Below, one piece after another: positions 38,107 to 49,165 of a stretch of DNA of 64,000 nt (the stretch's first letter is position 1; every line of letters begins with the position of its first letter). The notes beneath the pieces are model-generated. The model was not told the origin of the DNA and searched no databases. It saw only the letters and a program-made list of their open reading frames with translations. Origin of the DNA: Pyrus communis. Its lineage: Eukaryota; Streptophyta; Magnoliopsida; Rosales; Rosaceae. The DNA lies in assembly GCF_963583255.1 (NCBI RefSeq), contig NC_084816.1, positions 6,274,600 through 6,338,599 of the forward strand, read 5' to 3'. Position numbers and translations under genes: made by a program.

Positions 38107-38520
38107 CTAAGCCTGTTCTTTGTGGTGTAGATAGGGGATCTGATTTGCACCTCTGGACTGACCTAGAACTTTTTTTAGGAAAAGGGCATATGAAACAGAG
38201 ATGGAGAGTATAGCGAAGCGCATCATTACTGTTTTGATTGACCCTTGAACAACCATGTACATGTTTCCTGTCGGTTCCATAGCATGCATCAGCACACTTG
38301 CGCTCCTTCCCATCGCTGCTTCGGGATTCCTCATTGTTGAAGCTCTTTTCAACAAGGAACGAAGCAATGGATCCACAAAATTAGAGACTTCGCTTCTAAT
38401 TTCAGTTTTCTGATCTACAGACGTTGTATGTACAATGTCTATGACTCTTGAGTTCAAATCAGTCTTCCCTTGTCTCGACTTGGCAGAATTTGGGCTGCAT
38501 ACTAAGGTGACCTTCCGGCG
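38107..38520 (-). other. Unassigned ORF or gene fragment
   Basis: A 116-codon ORF (38457-38107) whose frame stays open upstream to about 38520. The composition is not simple-sequence (EVSNFVDPLLRSLLKR; AMGRSASVLMHAMEPTGN), which makes a decayed gene fragment possible. I recognise no family, no flanking exon and no promoter. It may be chance. Confidence 0.2.
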
Positions 38521-39074
38521 TAAGAAAGTCTACTTCGATTTGAGCATATGAGAAATAAACAAAATAAAAAAAAAAAATTTAAAATAGCCTCAGAAATTAA
38601 CATGGATATCATGAGCCACACGACATAATTCTGTAGTCCTTTATTGTTTTTCATATACATCGAATTTATAACTGAAAAATCCTTTGAAAATCCATCAATG
38701 CAGCTTGAAGGCAATATAATTCAAAAGTTGAAGTTAATTTATAGCAAAATTAATTCAATGCATGCGCGCACTTGAGTTTGGATTGGAATTTTATTTTGAT
38801 TCAATTCAATTGAAGAGTCAAACCTGTTTTTTTTTTTAATTTTTTTGTTTCTGATTCTAAGACCATGATTTGAATTAATGTCCTTTCATTGAGTCCTTCT
38901 AAATTGCATTGATTTATCCTAAAGATTTCATTTCAATTGGAATTAACTATTATGTTGTTTCCCAATGTGTATCCATGTAATAACCGAATTGTTTTCTCTT
39001 TGATCTTTGAATAGTAAAGAGGTAAACAAAATTAAGAAAAGTAAAATAAAAAAAGTTCCGTTCTTTCTCATGGT
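38521..39074. other. Intergenic, no supported gene
   Basis: AT-rich with A and T runs. Nothing recognised. Confidence 0.5.
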
Positions 39075-39729
39075 CAAGGTTCTAAAAAACGTTAGGCTAG
39101 TAGGGCGGCGGACTGGCGCCTAACGCCTAGGCGGCTAGGCAGGATCTAGGAAAGCTAGACGGATTTAGATAAATTTCTTGTATATCTTGTAAATAAGTGC
39201 ATATTGACACTTATAAAAAATTATAATTGAATGAAATTCATGGATAAGAATTTTTAGGTACATAATAAAAATACGTATGGTATGATCTTTAAAAAAAATA
39301 ATAATAAAACATTACAACAAAAAAATAAAAAATAAAAAGAACGAAAAGTAATGGAAAAGAGTAAAAGAAAATGTAATGAAAAGAAAAGAAAAAAAATGGT
39401 GGGGACTATTTCAAAGAAAATGTTGTAGCTATAGATAAAAGATGGTGGGACCATCTTAATTGAATTGTGCAAATCAGGTTAGGAACAGTCTTCTTCTTCG
39501 CAGAGCCGACTCTACAACAAAAAAAATTGCAGATTTCAGCATCTTCATATAAGCTCAATTAGTCTTCACCTAGCTCTGCCTAGCCTCGCCCAGACTTGCA
39601 TATCTTTGCCTAGTCCTGCCTAATCCTGTCCAATGCCCGCCTAATCTACTCTCCGATTTTGTAGCCGATTAGGAGTTAAGCGCAGCGACTGGTTGCCTTT
39701 TAGCACCTAGGCCGATTTTTATAACACTG
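39075..39729. mobile_element. hAT-like non-autonomous element, copy 2
   Basis: The left end CAAGGTTCTAAAAAACG and the inverse of the right end CAGTGTTATAAAAATCGG match at 11 of the first 14 positions and both start with CA, as hAT termini do. The flanking 8-mers CTCATGGT (39067-39074) and ATCATGGT (39730-39737) match at 7 of 8, an 8-bp target duplication typical of hAT. GCCTAGGCGGCTAGGC-type subterminal repeats link it to 20385-20776. About 655 bp; no transposase ORF. Confidence 0.72.
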
Positions 39730-39959
39730 ATCATGGTCCATATCTAACTTTGGTAAGAGTCAGTTCATTGAAATAGAAAATTTATGAAGAATTTAGTTGG
39801 AATAAATTTCCTACAATTTGTATTCCTTTCACTTTTTTTACTTTCAAAATATGAACAAACATAATTGAAATATTATACAACTTAGAAAGCTGTATACGTT
39901 GCCATGTAAGCATACATCTATGCGTATGAATGGTTTCAAAGTGAAATTCTAGACCATGG

Positions 39960-41033
39960 TCATTGTACCTGAGTATTTTTTGGGTATAGAAGTGGCTCGA
40001 TCGAAATAAGGTATATTTCTATCTCAAAGGAAATATGTTTTGGATTTGTTGACAGAAACCAAAATGCTTGACTGTAAACCAGTTGACACTCCTATAGTTC
40101 AAAACCATCTTGTTACCATGTACCCTGACCAAATCTTAACTAATAAAGACTGCTATCAGAGGTTGGTTGGGTGACTAACCTACTTGTCTTGCACTAGACC
40201 CGACATTGTCTATGCAATAAGTGTTATAAGCTAGTTTATGCATTCTTGAGTGAAGCTCACTGGGTGTGGGTTGAACGAACCTTGGCTACTTGAAGTCTAC
40301 ACCAGGTAGAGGCATGACGTTTTCAAAGAATGGGCATTTTCAAGTGGTTGGTTATACTGATGCAAATTGGGCAGGGAACATTACTGATTGACGGTCTACT
40401 TCTAGGTACTTTACATTTATAGGAGACAATTTAGTGACTTGGAGGAGTAAGAAGCAGAAAGTGGTTGCTTTGTTTAGTGTAGAAGTGGAATACAAAGGTA
40501 TGGCGAAAGGAGTATGTGAAATATTATGGCTTTGGAGAATTTCAAAACTTGGGTACTCATCGACGTCTGGATCAAATTCGTTTTGTGACAATAAAGCGAC
40601 CATTTTTATTTCGCATAGTCCAATTTAGCATGATCGGACTAAATATGTGGAAGTGGATAGACATTTTATTATGGAGAAGTTGGATCGGAATATTATTCAA
40701 TTTCCTTTTGTAAAGTTTGAAGATCAGTTGTTAGACATCCTCACAAAAGCTGTTGCAAATCAAGCCTTCTACAACTCACTCGGCAAGTTGGGCACCAACG
40801 ATATTCACACACCAACTTGAGAGGGAGTGTTAGAGTGAGTTGACTTTTATGTGTAATTAGGGGGATTTTGTTCCCTGTTTAGTCCGTATAACTAGAGTAA
40901 ATATTATTGCATATTCTTATATTGTAAATAAGGTCTGTAATATATATATTTGCCTCCTTGGTGAAAAGAATAATATCAGAGAATTGAAATCCCAAAATAA
41001 GCCTAAATTAGCATTGATTTCCAGGTTCTGTCA
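39960..41033 (+). mobile_element. Decayed copia 3' end: RT/RNase H remnant and 3' LTR
   Basis: Conceptual frames, broken by stops and shifts, give YFLGIEVARSK, TRPDIVYAISV, CDNKATIFISHSP and HDRTKYVEVDRHFI, the hallmarks of the C-terminal part of copia pol. It is followed by the purine-rich GAGAGGGAG (40819-40827) and a short LTR starting TGTTAGAGTGAG at 40828 and ending about 41033. The 5' part is absent. Orientation is plus. Confidence 0.8.
40828..41033 (+). repeat. 3' LTR of the decayed copia element
   Basis: About 206 bp, beginning TGTTAGAGTGAGTTGAC directly after a polypurine tract and ending near TTCTGTCA. It contains ATATATATATTTGCC and a GAGAATTGAAATCCC end typical of copia LTRs. The right boundary is approximate. 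Confidence 0.65.
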
Positions 41034-41868
41034 TGTAGCATTATATGTTGTAACTAGTATAATCAATACTGTTGAAGTCTTTGACAAAGGGAAAAATACT
41101 CTTGAAGTCAGTTGAAGAGGATTGGTTCTCTTCTGATCTTTCATGTTATTCTGCATACTTATATCTCATCAAGTGTAGTTGAATCTAGCCCAGAGAATTA
41201 ATGGTTGAAGCCACAGGTTCTTGCTGATATCTACCTAGAGAATTACACTTCTGTGGAAGCTACAAATGATTAAATGAGCATCTCCACACGCCAATTCACG
41301 GCTCCACGCTGAAAAAACTCAAACGCTAATACTTTCCAGGTCTGTTTATTTATTTCTGCTTATCATTTGATATTGACTAAGAAAGCATCAATTTACAATT
41401 GATAAAGTGTAGTCTCGAACATCTTCTACGATTCGATGTTTAATTTTCTTTCTACGATCCTATGAACACGTTGGAAACTTGAGCATTGTTAAAAAGAAAT
41501 CTCAAATCTCAAATCGCCATCCTCATCGAGTGTAGTTGAATCTAGCGGAGAGAAGATCTCGAATTCCAGCGATCAACTTGCAGCCTCGTGGCCGCTCGAT
41601 TTCAGCCGAGGGGAGAGGGTGGCGGCGGCCAAGTTTGAAGGAAGGAAAAATGTTGAAAATGACACGTCGTTCCCTAGGGCTTAGGGTTTTGGACGACGGT
41701 GGCCTCGCGGCTTGGTGGCGCGGTTTAGAGCTGTGGTTTCTGCGCGACTAGGGTTTGGAAAACCCACTATTCTATGCTTGTCGATATTATATCTCAACAA
41801 GTAATCCATATATTGAATCACAATAATAAATAATTATAACAAGGTGTAGTTTACAAAATATAAAAAAA
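41034..41868. other. Intergenic, no supported gene
   Basis: A short ORF at 41536-41751 (Arg/Trp-rich, from a GC-rich patch) has no recognisable domain. Nothing else was seen. Confidence 0.45.
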
Positions 41869-42005
41869 TGGTATGTGATATCCACACACATTCACACACT
41901 TTTTTAATTTTCAACCGTCGGATCAGATGAATTGAAGAAAATCAATGGACATAAATTAACAAAGGTATGTGAGAAGTAAAAAAAGGTGTGTAAATAGCAC
42001 ATCCC
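41869..42005. mobile_element. CACACC-type MITE (family D), full copy
   Basis: The left end GGTATGTGATATCCACACAC and the inverse of the right end (plus strand GTGTGTAAATAGCACATCCC) pair with a few mismatches. It is related to 27191-27328. The left edge of the large duplication (41881) lies inside it. Confidence 0.7.
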
Positions 42006-42554
42006 AAAAAAATTTAGAATTACATGGATGATGAGCAATATCGTAAATTCGTAATCGATCGCGCGGGCCGCATATTGCAGGGCATTTTTCCAGAATTCAG
42101 AAGGGTAGTTTCGTAATATAAAACATTATATCATCCATGATCTAATCCCATCTCGATGGTCTCAAAAATTACATCGATTCATATCATCCCTGTTTTCACA
42201 ACACATTGTTGTTTTGGGGATGAAAATTTAATTTTGACATGCATGATCATCATCATCTAAGATTATATCCATAAAATCCCACAGACAGACAAAGAGATGA
42301 TCAGTTCAGTACTGCAAAAGAGAGAGAGATTAATGCAGAGCATAAAACTTGAAAAATTGATTGAACAAGAAATCAAACTCATCAACATATCAACTTTAGC
42401 CCAGCATTTCTCACTCATCAACATATCAATATTTCAATTTTCCATAACCAAATAAAAGAAAAAAAAAAAAAAACACAAGAAAGGACACATAAGCACGTAC
42501 TTGTCCACTTTCCATTTCCAAAAGCAATTAAGTTTTTTTTTTTTTTTGGGAATT

Positions 42555-42750
42555 GGATCCGCTCCGGATCTTAGTGTTCGGAGCCTACGGATCAATTAAT
42601 TTGGGCCGCACAAATAAAATCAATAGTTTTTATTAATTCATTTTCCTGACGCACCACACACAATAACAACTCTGATTTCTTTTGCAGACCAATTAACGAT
42701 CCAAATTAATTGATCTATAGGCTCCGGACACTAAGGTCCGGAGCGGATCC
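42555..42750. mobile_element. Palindromic MITE F, copy 1
   Basis: GGATCCGCTCCGGATCTTAG at the left and CTAAGGTCCGGAGCGGATCC at the right form a near-perfect TIR that extends about 50 bp inward to TCAATTAATTTGG. The element is flanked by T runs. A diverged copy is at 46011-46209 in the duplicated segment. Confidence 0.8.
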
Positions 42751-42869
42751 TTTTTTTTTTGTTTTTTTATTTGTTGTCTTCTCTAATAAACGAAAAAAAC
42801 TAGGAAAAGGGCTAGGGTGACGGATTTTAGGAGAGAGCACTGACAGCGAGCGTAAATTAGAACTGATGA

Positions 42870-43750
42870 TTAAAGGTGGAGGGAGAGGTCAAGGCTGTGA
42901 GGAGTGTCGTTGTCACCAGGAGAATGAGCGGCGGTGGCATTCTGAGGATGGCCATGACAATATTGATGGGTGTGGGAAGAAGGAGGTGCGGATGAGACGA
43001 GGGGTTGAGGCAGTTCGATGGTGGTGGGGCCGTGAATCATCTGGGGAAGAGAGTAAGTGGAGGCGGCGGCGGGGATGAGGTGGTGGGGGTGGTAGTTAGT
43101 AGTGCTGATGTTGGAGAGGTCCATCGCCCAAGAGTACTTAGGTGGCTGGTTGTCCTGTTGCATAATGTGCCCCGTCTCTATTAAAAAGCTGCTGCTGCTG
43201 TCGCGTACGGCTACCTCTGGCTGCTGCTGGAGCTGATGGTATTGGTGAAGCCCATACAAATAATGTTGAGCATGGTCATCAACGTCATGAGGCTGACGTG
43301 GCACGTTGATGGGCATGATCTGATACTGAGAAGGGGCAGGTGGGACGTTGAAAGTAGGGACATGATGAGGATGGTGAGGAGCGGCTCTCTCCGACTTGTG
43401 GGCGCCTACAAAAGACCTGCGAGCAGCGGCTTTCTCCGACTTGTGGGCGTTTTGGTGGCCGCCGAGGGCTTGGTAGCTGTTGAATTTGCGGGAGCAGTAA
43501 GAGCATTGGAAGCTGCGAGTTGCAGCTGCGGTTGAAGAAGAAGCGCGGCAGGCGTGGGGGGTGGCAGGGGGCTGAGAATGGGTAGGAATTTGGTGGGACG
43601 AAGGCCTGATAGAGGGGGGCAGGTTATTGAAAGGGAAATGGGAGGGACAAGGAGAGCGAGAGAGGAGTTGGGATGACGAGGATAAGGAGGAGGTGGTGGT
43701 GGGTTCATCAGAGTTAGTAAGTCATGATCCATCTCATCCTTTGCCTCCAT
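42870..43750 (-). pseudogene. C2H2 zinc-finger gene, frameshifted copy
   Basis: Paralogue of the intact gene at 46325-47287. The start MEAKDEMDHD is conserved (43750), but an altered stretch after codon 10 (Pro-rich LMNPPPPPPYPRHPNS) puts the start out of frame with the finger. In the other frame the body is open: FQCSYCSRKFNSYQALGGHQ with one QALGGH finger, RRSFVGAHKSERAA, then the His/Pro/Gln-rich tail ending SLDLSLHL (EAR-type). The tail alone can be read from Met 43316. It may be a pseudogene, or the shift may be an assembly error. It has one finger, against two in the paralogue. Confidence 0.75.
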
Positions 43751-44207
43751 TGAAACACCACCTGCAGTTTCAGAGGAAGCTTATCTCTCTCTATGTAGTT
43801 GGCTTGTAATGAGAGGAAGAAGGGAGGAGGAGGGATCAGGTTGATGTACATATAGCTGAAGGAAAGGAATCATCTCTCCTGATTGTTTCCTCTTACTCTA
43901 CTAAATTAGAGAATACGTACAGTTGAAATTTGATTTAACGATTATAAACAAGAGTCCACTTTAAAAGTTATAATAACTTTATTCCATGTGATCAACTTTT
44001 AAAGACATAAATTCTCTAATTTTGTGCACTACGAGGAAGGAATTTCCTCCGAATCAAAAATAAAGCAAGGGAGTAGACGGGCCAGTGCATCTGATTTTGT
44101 AATTGAACAGGCCTGATTGGCGCGTGGATTTTGATAAGGGGGACAATCGGGCTAAAGGTTGACAACAAAGTTTGCCTACGAAGCTATTGCGGGCGGTGCA
44201 AGCCGTC

Positions 44208-44603
44208 AGAGCCTCTTTACAAAAGATACTAAATTTTAAATAATAAAATAATAATTGATAATTTATGTGGTAATTTGATATTTTGTACAATATTTTGTTT
44301 CACTCGATATATCAAATAATAATGTCATTTAATAAATTTTTTATCATTTTATGGAGTCCAATGATTAAGCAACCAATCAAATATTTAAAAAATATAACAA
44401 CATTTATTATATATTATATTAATTTATTAAAATATCATTTAATAAATTTGACATCTGCTGTCAATTTTGACAGCAAAAGGCTTTGCCTTCAAATGACTCA
44501 GCGCCACCTAAGAAACTGGAGGCTCGTTTGGAGAGAGTTTGCTGCCATTTTTAACTATTATATGTCTATGTGGTAATTTTGACATCTCCTTTGGAGATGC
44601 TCT
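44208..44603. mobile_element. MITE with AGAGCATCTCC-type ends
   Basis: The left AGAGCCTCTTTACAAAAGAT and the inverse of the right end AGAGCATCTCCAAAGGAGAT match at most positions. The interior is very AT-rich with repeated AATAAATTT phrases. Its last 40 bp recur at 49166-49203, at the start of the third duplicated block. Confidence 0.6.
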
Positions 44604-44850
44604 AATGACTGCAATTACCCCCGCTTTCCATTGTACAAGAAGAAAAATCAAAGGATAAATATCGAAATTTTGCACGTAGCTGCGTTTGTGGGTTTAATTT
44701 GTCACTAAAAGCATTGGGATGTATAAACTAGTTAGGTAAAAAATAAGTATATAGAGAGTGTGTTGGAAGAAAATGTAGAGTGGGGATTTTGCAAGTGATC
44801 ATTTCTTATATTATGATGTGCTAAATATGTAAAGCGTGGGTTCCTATTTA

Positions 44851-45340
44851 CTATGAGAGCTGCATAGCGGGAAACGAATGGGAAACGAAATGAAAAAGAA
44901 AAGAAGCAAACAAGAAAGAGAGACAAGAAGCTGATGATGGAAAACAAAAGGGAATCAGGGAGAATAAGATCGCCTTGTAAATTAGACGCGTGGACAAAAA
45001 GGTGCAAATGAATTAATTAATTAAATGGATGCGGATCTATCTGTCTCCCTTTGAATTCAATGCGGGGACAGAAAGGTCAAAATATTCCTCTCCCCCTTTC
45101 CTTTAAAACATATTCCCCCTCCTCATCTGCCCCTCATCCCACGCAAACCTGCTGGGATTGCTGAGTGGTGATACGTTCCACTAGAATTTTGCCATCTGTA
45201 CAATTTAATACATGTCAGATCCAGAAAACCCATGGGCCTTTTAGGTACCGTCTGGTACGTGGGATGAGACAGAACAGAGTGAGACAAAGCGTTCCGTCTC
45301 ACGTTTGGTGCGCCTAAAACGAGTTTTGAGTGAATTTTCG
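44851..45340. other. Unique spacer between duplication copies
   Basis: No supported gene. It has a GA/AAG-rich patch (about 44880-44935) and a CGTCTGGTACGTGGGATGAGAC-type phrase at about 45250. It is not shared with the other copies as far as I can see. Confidence 0.5.
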
Positions 45341-45466
45341 TTCCACACACATTCACACACCTTTTTAATTTTCAACCATCGGATCAGATGAATTGAAGAA
45401 AATCAATGGACATAAATTAACAAATGTGTGTGAGAAGTAAAAAAAGGTGTGTAAATAGCACACCCC
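45341..45466. mobile_element. CACACC-type MITE (family D), left-truncated
   Basis: It matches 41881-42005 but lacks the leftmost 12 bases; the sequence before it is unrelated. It marks the edge of the duplicated segment. Confidence 0.7.
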
Positions 45467-46010
45467 AAGAAAATTTAGAATTACATGGATGATGAGCAAT
45501 ATCGTAAATTCGTAATCGATCGCGCGGGCCGCATATTGCAGGGCATTTTTCCAGAATTCAGAAGGGTAGTTTCGTAATATAAAACATTATATCATCCATG
45601 ATCTAATCCCATCTCGATGGTCTCAAAAATTACATCGATTCATATCATCCCTGTTTTCACAACACATTGTTGTTTTTGGGATGGAAATTTAATTTTGACA
45701 TGCATGATCATCATCATCTAAGATTATATCCATAAAATCCCACAGACAGACAAAGAGATGATCAGTTCAGTACTACAAAAGAGAGAGAGATTAATGCAGA
45801 TCATAAAACTTGAAAATTTGATTGAACAAGAAATCAAACTCATCAACATATCAACTTTAGCCCAGCATTTCTCACTCATCAACGTATCAAATTTTCAATT
45901 TTCCATAACCAAATAAAAGAAAAAAAAAAGCCACAGGAAAGGACACATAAGCACGTACTTATCCACTTTCCATTTCCAAAAGCAATTAAGTTTTTTTTTT
46001 TTTTGGTATT

Positions 46011-46209
46011 GGATCCGCTCATGATCTTAGTGTTCGGAGCTTACAAATCATTTAATTTGGGCCGCACAAATGGAATTCAACGGCCTCCATTACATTCATT
46101 TTCCTGACCCACCACACACAACCAACAGCTCTGATTTCTTTTGCACATCAATCAACGGTCCAGATTAATTTATCCATAGGTTCCGGACACTAAGGTCCGG
46201 AGCAGATCC
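46011..46209. mobile_element. Palindromic MITE F, copy 2
   Basis: Duplicate of 42555-42750 with about 15-20 differences, including GGATCCGCTCATGATCTTAG at the left and TAAGGTCCGGAGCAGATCC at the right. The TIR symmetry is weaker than in copy 1. Confidence 0.75.
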
Positions 46210-46324
46210 AATTCTTTTTTTTTGTTTTTCGTCTTCTCTGATAAACGAAAAAAACTAGGAAATGGGCTAGGGTGACAGATTTTAGGAGAGAGCACTGACA
46301 GAGAGCGTAAATTAGAAATGATGA

Positions 46325-47287
46325 TTAAAGGTGGAGGGAGAGGTCAAGGCTGTGAGGAGTGTCGTTGTCACCAGGAGAATGAGCGGCGGTGGCATTCTGA
46401 GGATGGCCATGATAATATTGATGGGTGTGGGAAGAAGGAGGTGCAGATGAGAAGAGGGGTTGAGGCAGCTCAATGGTGGTGGGGCCGTGAATCATCTGGG
46501 GAAGAGAGTAAGTGGAGGCGGCGGCGGGGATGAGGTGGTGGGGGTGGTAGTTAGTAGTGTTGATGTTGGAGAGGTCCATCGCCCAAGAGTTAGGTGGCTG
46601 GTTGACCTGCCGCATAGTGTGCCCCGTCTCTATTGAAAAGCTGCTGCTGCTGTCGCGTACGGCGGCCTCTGGCTGCTGCTGCTGGTGGCTCTGCTGGAGC
46701 TGATGGTATTGGTGAGGCCCATACGAATAATGTTGAGCATGGTCATCAACGTCACGAGGCTGACGTGGCACGTTGATGGGCATGATCTGATACTGAGAAG
46801 GGGCAGGTGGGACGTTGAAAGTAGGGACATGATGAGGATGGCAAGTAGAGTGGGTGGGACGGGAGGGGTAGCCGCCATCTCCACCGGCGCCTACAAAAGA
46901 CCTGCGAGCAGCGGCTCTCTCCGACTTGTGGGCGTTTTGGTGGCCGCCGAGGGCTTGGTACCTGTTGAATTTGCGGGAGCAGTAAGAGCATTGGAAGCCA
47001 TCTCCACCGGCGCCTACAAAAGACCTGCGAGCAGCGGCTCTCTCCGACTTGTGGGCGTTTTGGTGGCCGCCGAGGGCTTGGTACCTGTTGAATTTGCGGG
47101 AGCAGTAAGAGCATTGGAAGCTGCGAGTTGCAGCTGCGGTTGAAGAAGAAGCGAGGCAGGCGTGGGGGGTGGCAGGGGGCTGAGAATGGGTAGGACTTTG
47201 GTGGGACGAAGGCCTGATAGAGGGGGGCAGGTTATTGAAAGGGGAGTGAGTTTGGAAGTCATGATCCATCTCATCCTTTGCCTCCAT
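46325..47287 (-). CDS. C2H2 zinc-finger protein with two identical QALGGH fingers and EAR motif
   Basis: Intronless 320-aa ORF, as usual for plant C2H2 regulators of this class. Finger 1 has Cys59, Cys62, His75, His79; finger 2 has Cys100, Cys103, His116, His120. Both contain the plant-specific QALGGH. The fingers and their linker (41 aa) are exact repeats, produced by a 123-bp tandem duplication. The C terminus is Pro/His/Gln-rich and ends SLDLSLHL, an LxLxL EAR motif that in other proteins recruits TOPLESS-type co-repressors. Single-QALGGH proteins with this layout (ZFP1-7/KNUCKLES/SUPERMAN-like groups) act as nuclear repressors in development; the target is unknown here. Start at MEAKDEMDHD, shared with the paralogue. 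A TATATATA stretch at about 47383 on the upstream side is a candidate TATA region. Confidence 0.88.
   Translation of the reverse strand: MEAKDEMDHDFQTHSPFNNLPPSIRPSSHQSPTHSQPPATPHACLASSSTAAATRSFQCSYCSRKFNRYQALGGHQNAHKSERAAARRSFVGAGGDGFQCSYCSRKFNRYQALGGHQNAHKSERAAARRSFVGAGGDGGYPSRPTHSTCHPHHVPTFNVPPAPSQYQIMPINVPRQPRDVDDHAQHYSYGPHQYHQLQQSHQQQQPEAAVRDSSSSFSIETGHTMRQVNQPPNSWAMDLSNINTTNYHPHHLIPAAASTYSLPQMIHGPTTIELPQPLFSSAPPSSHTHQYYHGHPQNATAAHSPGDNDTPHSLDLSLHL
46875..47120. repeat. Exact 123-bp tandem duplication inside the zinc-finger gene
   Basis: Units 46875-46997 and 46998-47120 start CCATCTCCACCGGCGCC and appear identical base for base. They duplicate one finger plus linker in frame (41 codons). 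The paralogue at 42870-43750 has a single finger, so the duplication is later than the gene duplication, or was lost in the other copy. Confidence 0.92.
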
Positions 47288-47558
47288 TGAAACACGACCT
47301 GCAGTTTCAGAGGAAGCTTATCTCTCTCTATGTAGTTGGCTTGTAATGAGAGAAAGAAGAGAGGAGGAGAGATCAGGTTGATATATATAGGTAAAGGTAA
47401 AAAATAATTTCCAAATCATTTCCTCTTAATCCACCAAATCAGGGGATCCATATCGTTGAAATTTGATTAAACGACTACAAATAAGAGTCCACTTTAAAAA
47501 TTATAATAACTTCAACCATTTAATCAATTTTCAAGGCATAAATTCTCTAATTTGGCAT

Positions 47559-47670
47559 ACTTATGTCGAAGCACGATTGAATTGAACACACCCGATTGGT
47601 GCTTGGATTTTGATAAATCCAAGGTGACTTATGTCGAAGCACGATTGAATTGAACACACCCGATTGGTGC
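47559..47670. repeat. Tandem duplication, 68-bp period
   Basis: ACTTATGTCGAAGCACGATT and the following bases through CCCGATTGGTGC occur at 47559 and again at 47627. The second copy is shorter. Copy 1 of the segmental duplication has only a degenerate form of this stretch (about 44095-44130). Confidence 0.85.
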
Positions 47671-48489
47671 GTGTCCAAGGTGGACAATTGGCTAAATTAA
47701 TGTCGACAAGAAAATCTTGACTACAAAAAGTATGAAACCAAATTTTCTGCATCCCAAATGGGGATGGTCTTTATGTGACAGTGTCTGACACGTATTCAAT
47801 ATCTTAACATTTTCTAATTTTGTTATCATAAATTTAATATGTGTCAAATACTTATTGAGGCCATTGAAAGGCCACATATATTTTGAGTGCAGAAGATTTG
47901 ATCTCCAAAAGCCATTGCTAGCCGCGGACGGGAGGCCTAATGACAGAATTACCCCCACTTTCCATTGTTAAACAAAGAGATGTCAATAAACAAGAAGAAA
48001 AATCAAAGGATAAATATCGAAATTTTGTACGTAGCTGCGTTTGAGGGTTTAATTTGTCACTAAAAGCATTGGGATGTATAAGCTAGTTAGGTAAAAAATA
48101 AGTAGATAGAGAGTGTGTTGGAAGAAAATGTAGAGTGGGGATTTAGCAAGTGATCATTTCTTTTTATATTATGATGCGCTAAATATGTAAAGCGTGGGTT
48201 CCTATTTACCAAGGTTGCCTCGCACATTGATAGAAGTTGTTAAGTAGCTAACTAGCTTATATCCTATTCCTGTACTATTAAATCATAGTATAACACTATA
48301 AACATTGAATTAATAATTAATAACTAATGGGGTTAATTTTCTTTCAAAATTAACATCAAGTAGATGCATGCATGCATGAAGCTATATAATATTTCAACAT
48401 TCCCAAGCTCACTCGCTCACAAGTCACAAACACATGTAATACAACATATTACATATGCCATGCCATCAAACTACCATTACCATATAGAT

Positions 48490-49163
48490 TACCTTTTGGT
48501 TTGATTACCTTGCAAATTAATGGTAATAGTAGTCAAGGGGGAATCAGATTCCCATATACCTTTTGGTTTGATTACCTTGCAAATTAATGGTAATAGTAGT
48601 CAAGGGGGAATCAGATTCCCATATACCTTTTGGTTTGATTACCTTGCAAATTAGTCATGGGGGAATCAGATTCCCATATACCTTTTGGTTTGATTACCTT
48701 GCAAATTAATGGTAATGGTAGTCATGGGGAATCAGATTCCCATATACCTTTTGGTTTGATTACCTTGCAAATTAGTCATGGGGGAATCAGATTCCCATAT
48801 ACCTTTTGGTTTGATTACCTTGCAAATTAATGGTAATGGTAGTCATGGGGAATCAGATTCCCATATACCTTTTGGTTTGATTACCTTGCAAATTAGTCAT
48901 GGGGGAATCAGATTCCCATATACCTTTTGGTTTGATTACCTTGCAAATTAATGGTAATGGTAGTCATGGGGAATCAGATTCCCATATACCTTTTGGTTTG
49001 ATTACCTTGCAAATTAGTCATGGGGGAATCAGATTCCCATATACCTTTTGGTTTGATTACCTTGCAAATTAATGGTAATGGTAGTCATGGGGAATCAGAT
49101 TCCCATATACCTTTTGGTTTGATTACCTTGCAAATTAGTCATGGGGGAATCAGATTCCCATAT
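48490..49163. repeat. Minisatellite array 1 with alternating 66/55-bp units
   Basis: Eleven units start with TACCTTTTGGTTTGATTACC at 48490, 48557, 48624, 48679, 48745, 48800, 48866, 48921, 48987, 49042 and 49108. Spacings are 67, 67, then 55, 66 repeated four times, then 55. Short units lack an AATGGTAATGGTAG-type segment. Each unit holds the perfect palindrome GGGAATC-A-GATTCCC. From the third unit on, the effective repeat is a 121-bp dimer. Confidence 0.95.
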
Positions 49164-49165
49164 AT

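Larger units (their letters stand above)
41881..44850. repeat. Segmental duplication, copy 1
   Basis: The stretch from TCCACACACATTCACAC to about 43800 is nearly identical to 45341-47400, with the same order: truncated MITE, MITE F, C2H2 gene. A second homologous block, 44604-44850 (TAATGACTGCAATTACCCCC to CCTATTTACTA), matches about 47940-48215 and 49200-49455. Between the blocks copy 1 carries extra DNA, including the MITE at 44208-44603. Confidence 0.85.
45341..48215. repeat. Segmental duplication, copy 2
   Basis: It starts inside the MITE D sequence (CCACACACATTCACAC at about 45343) and parallels copy 1 at an offset of about 3.46 kb through the zinc-finger gene. The 47940-48215 block again matches copy 1. 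Its left part lacks the first bases of the MITE, so the breakpoint lies within that MITE. Confidence 0.85.

Noticed and set aside
46685..47143. Plus-strand ORF with repeated units opposite the zinc-finger gene
   Set aside because: Antisense shadow of the C2H2 coding region; its repeats are the 123-bp finger duplication.
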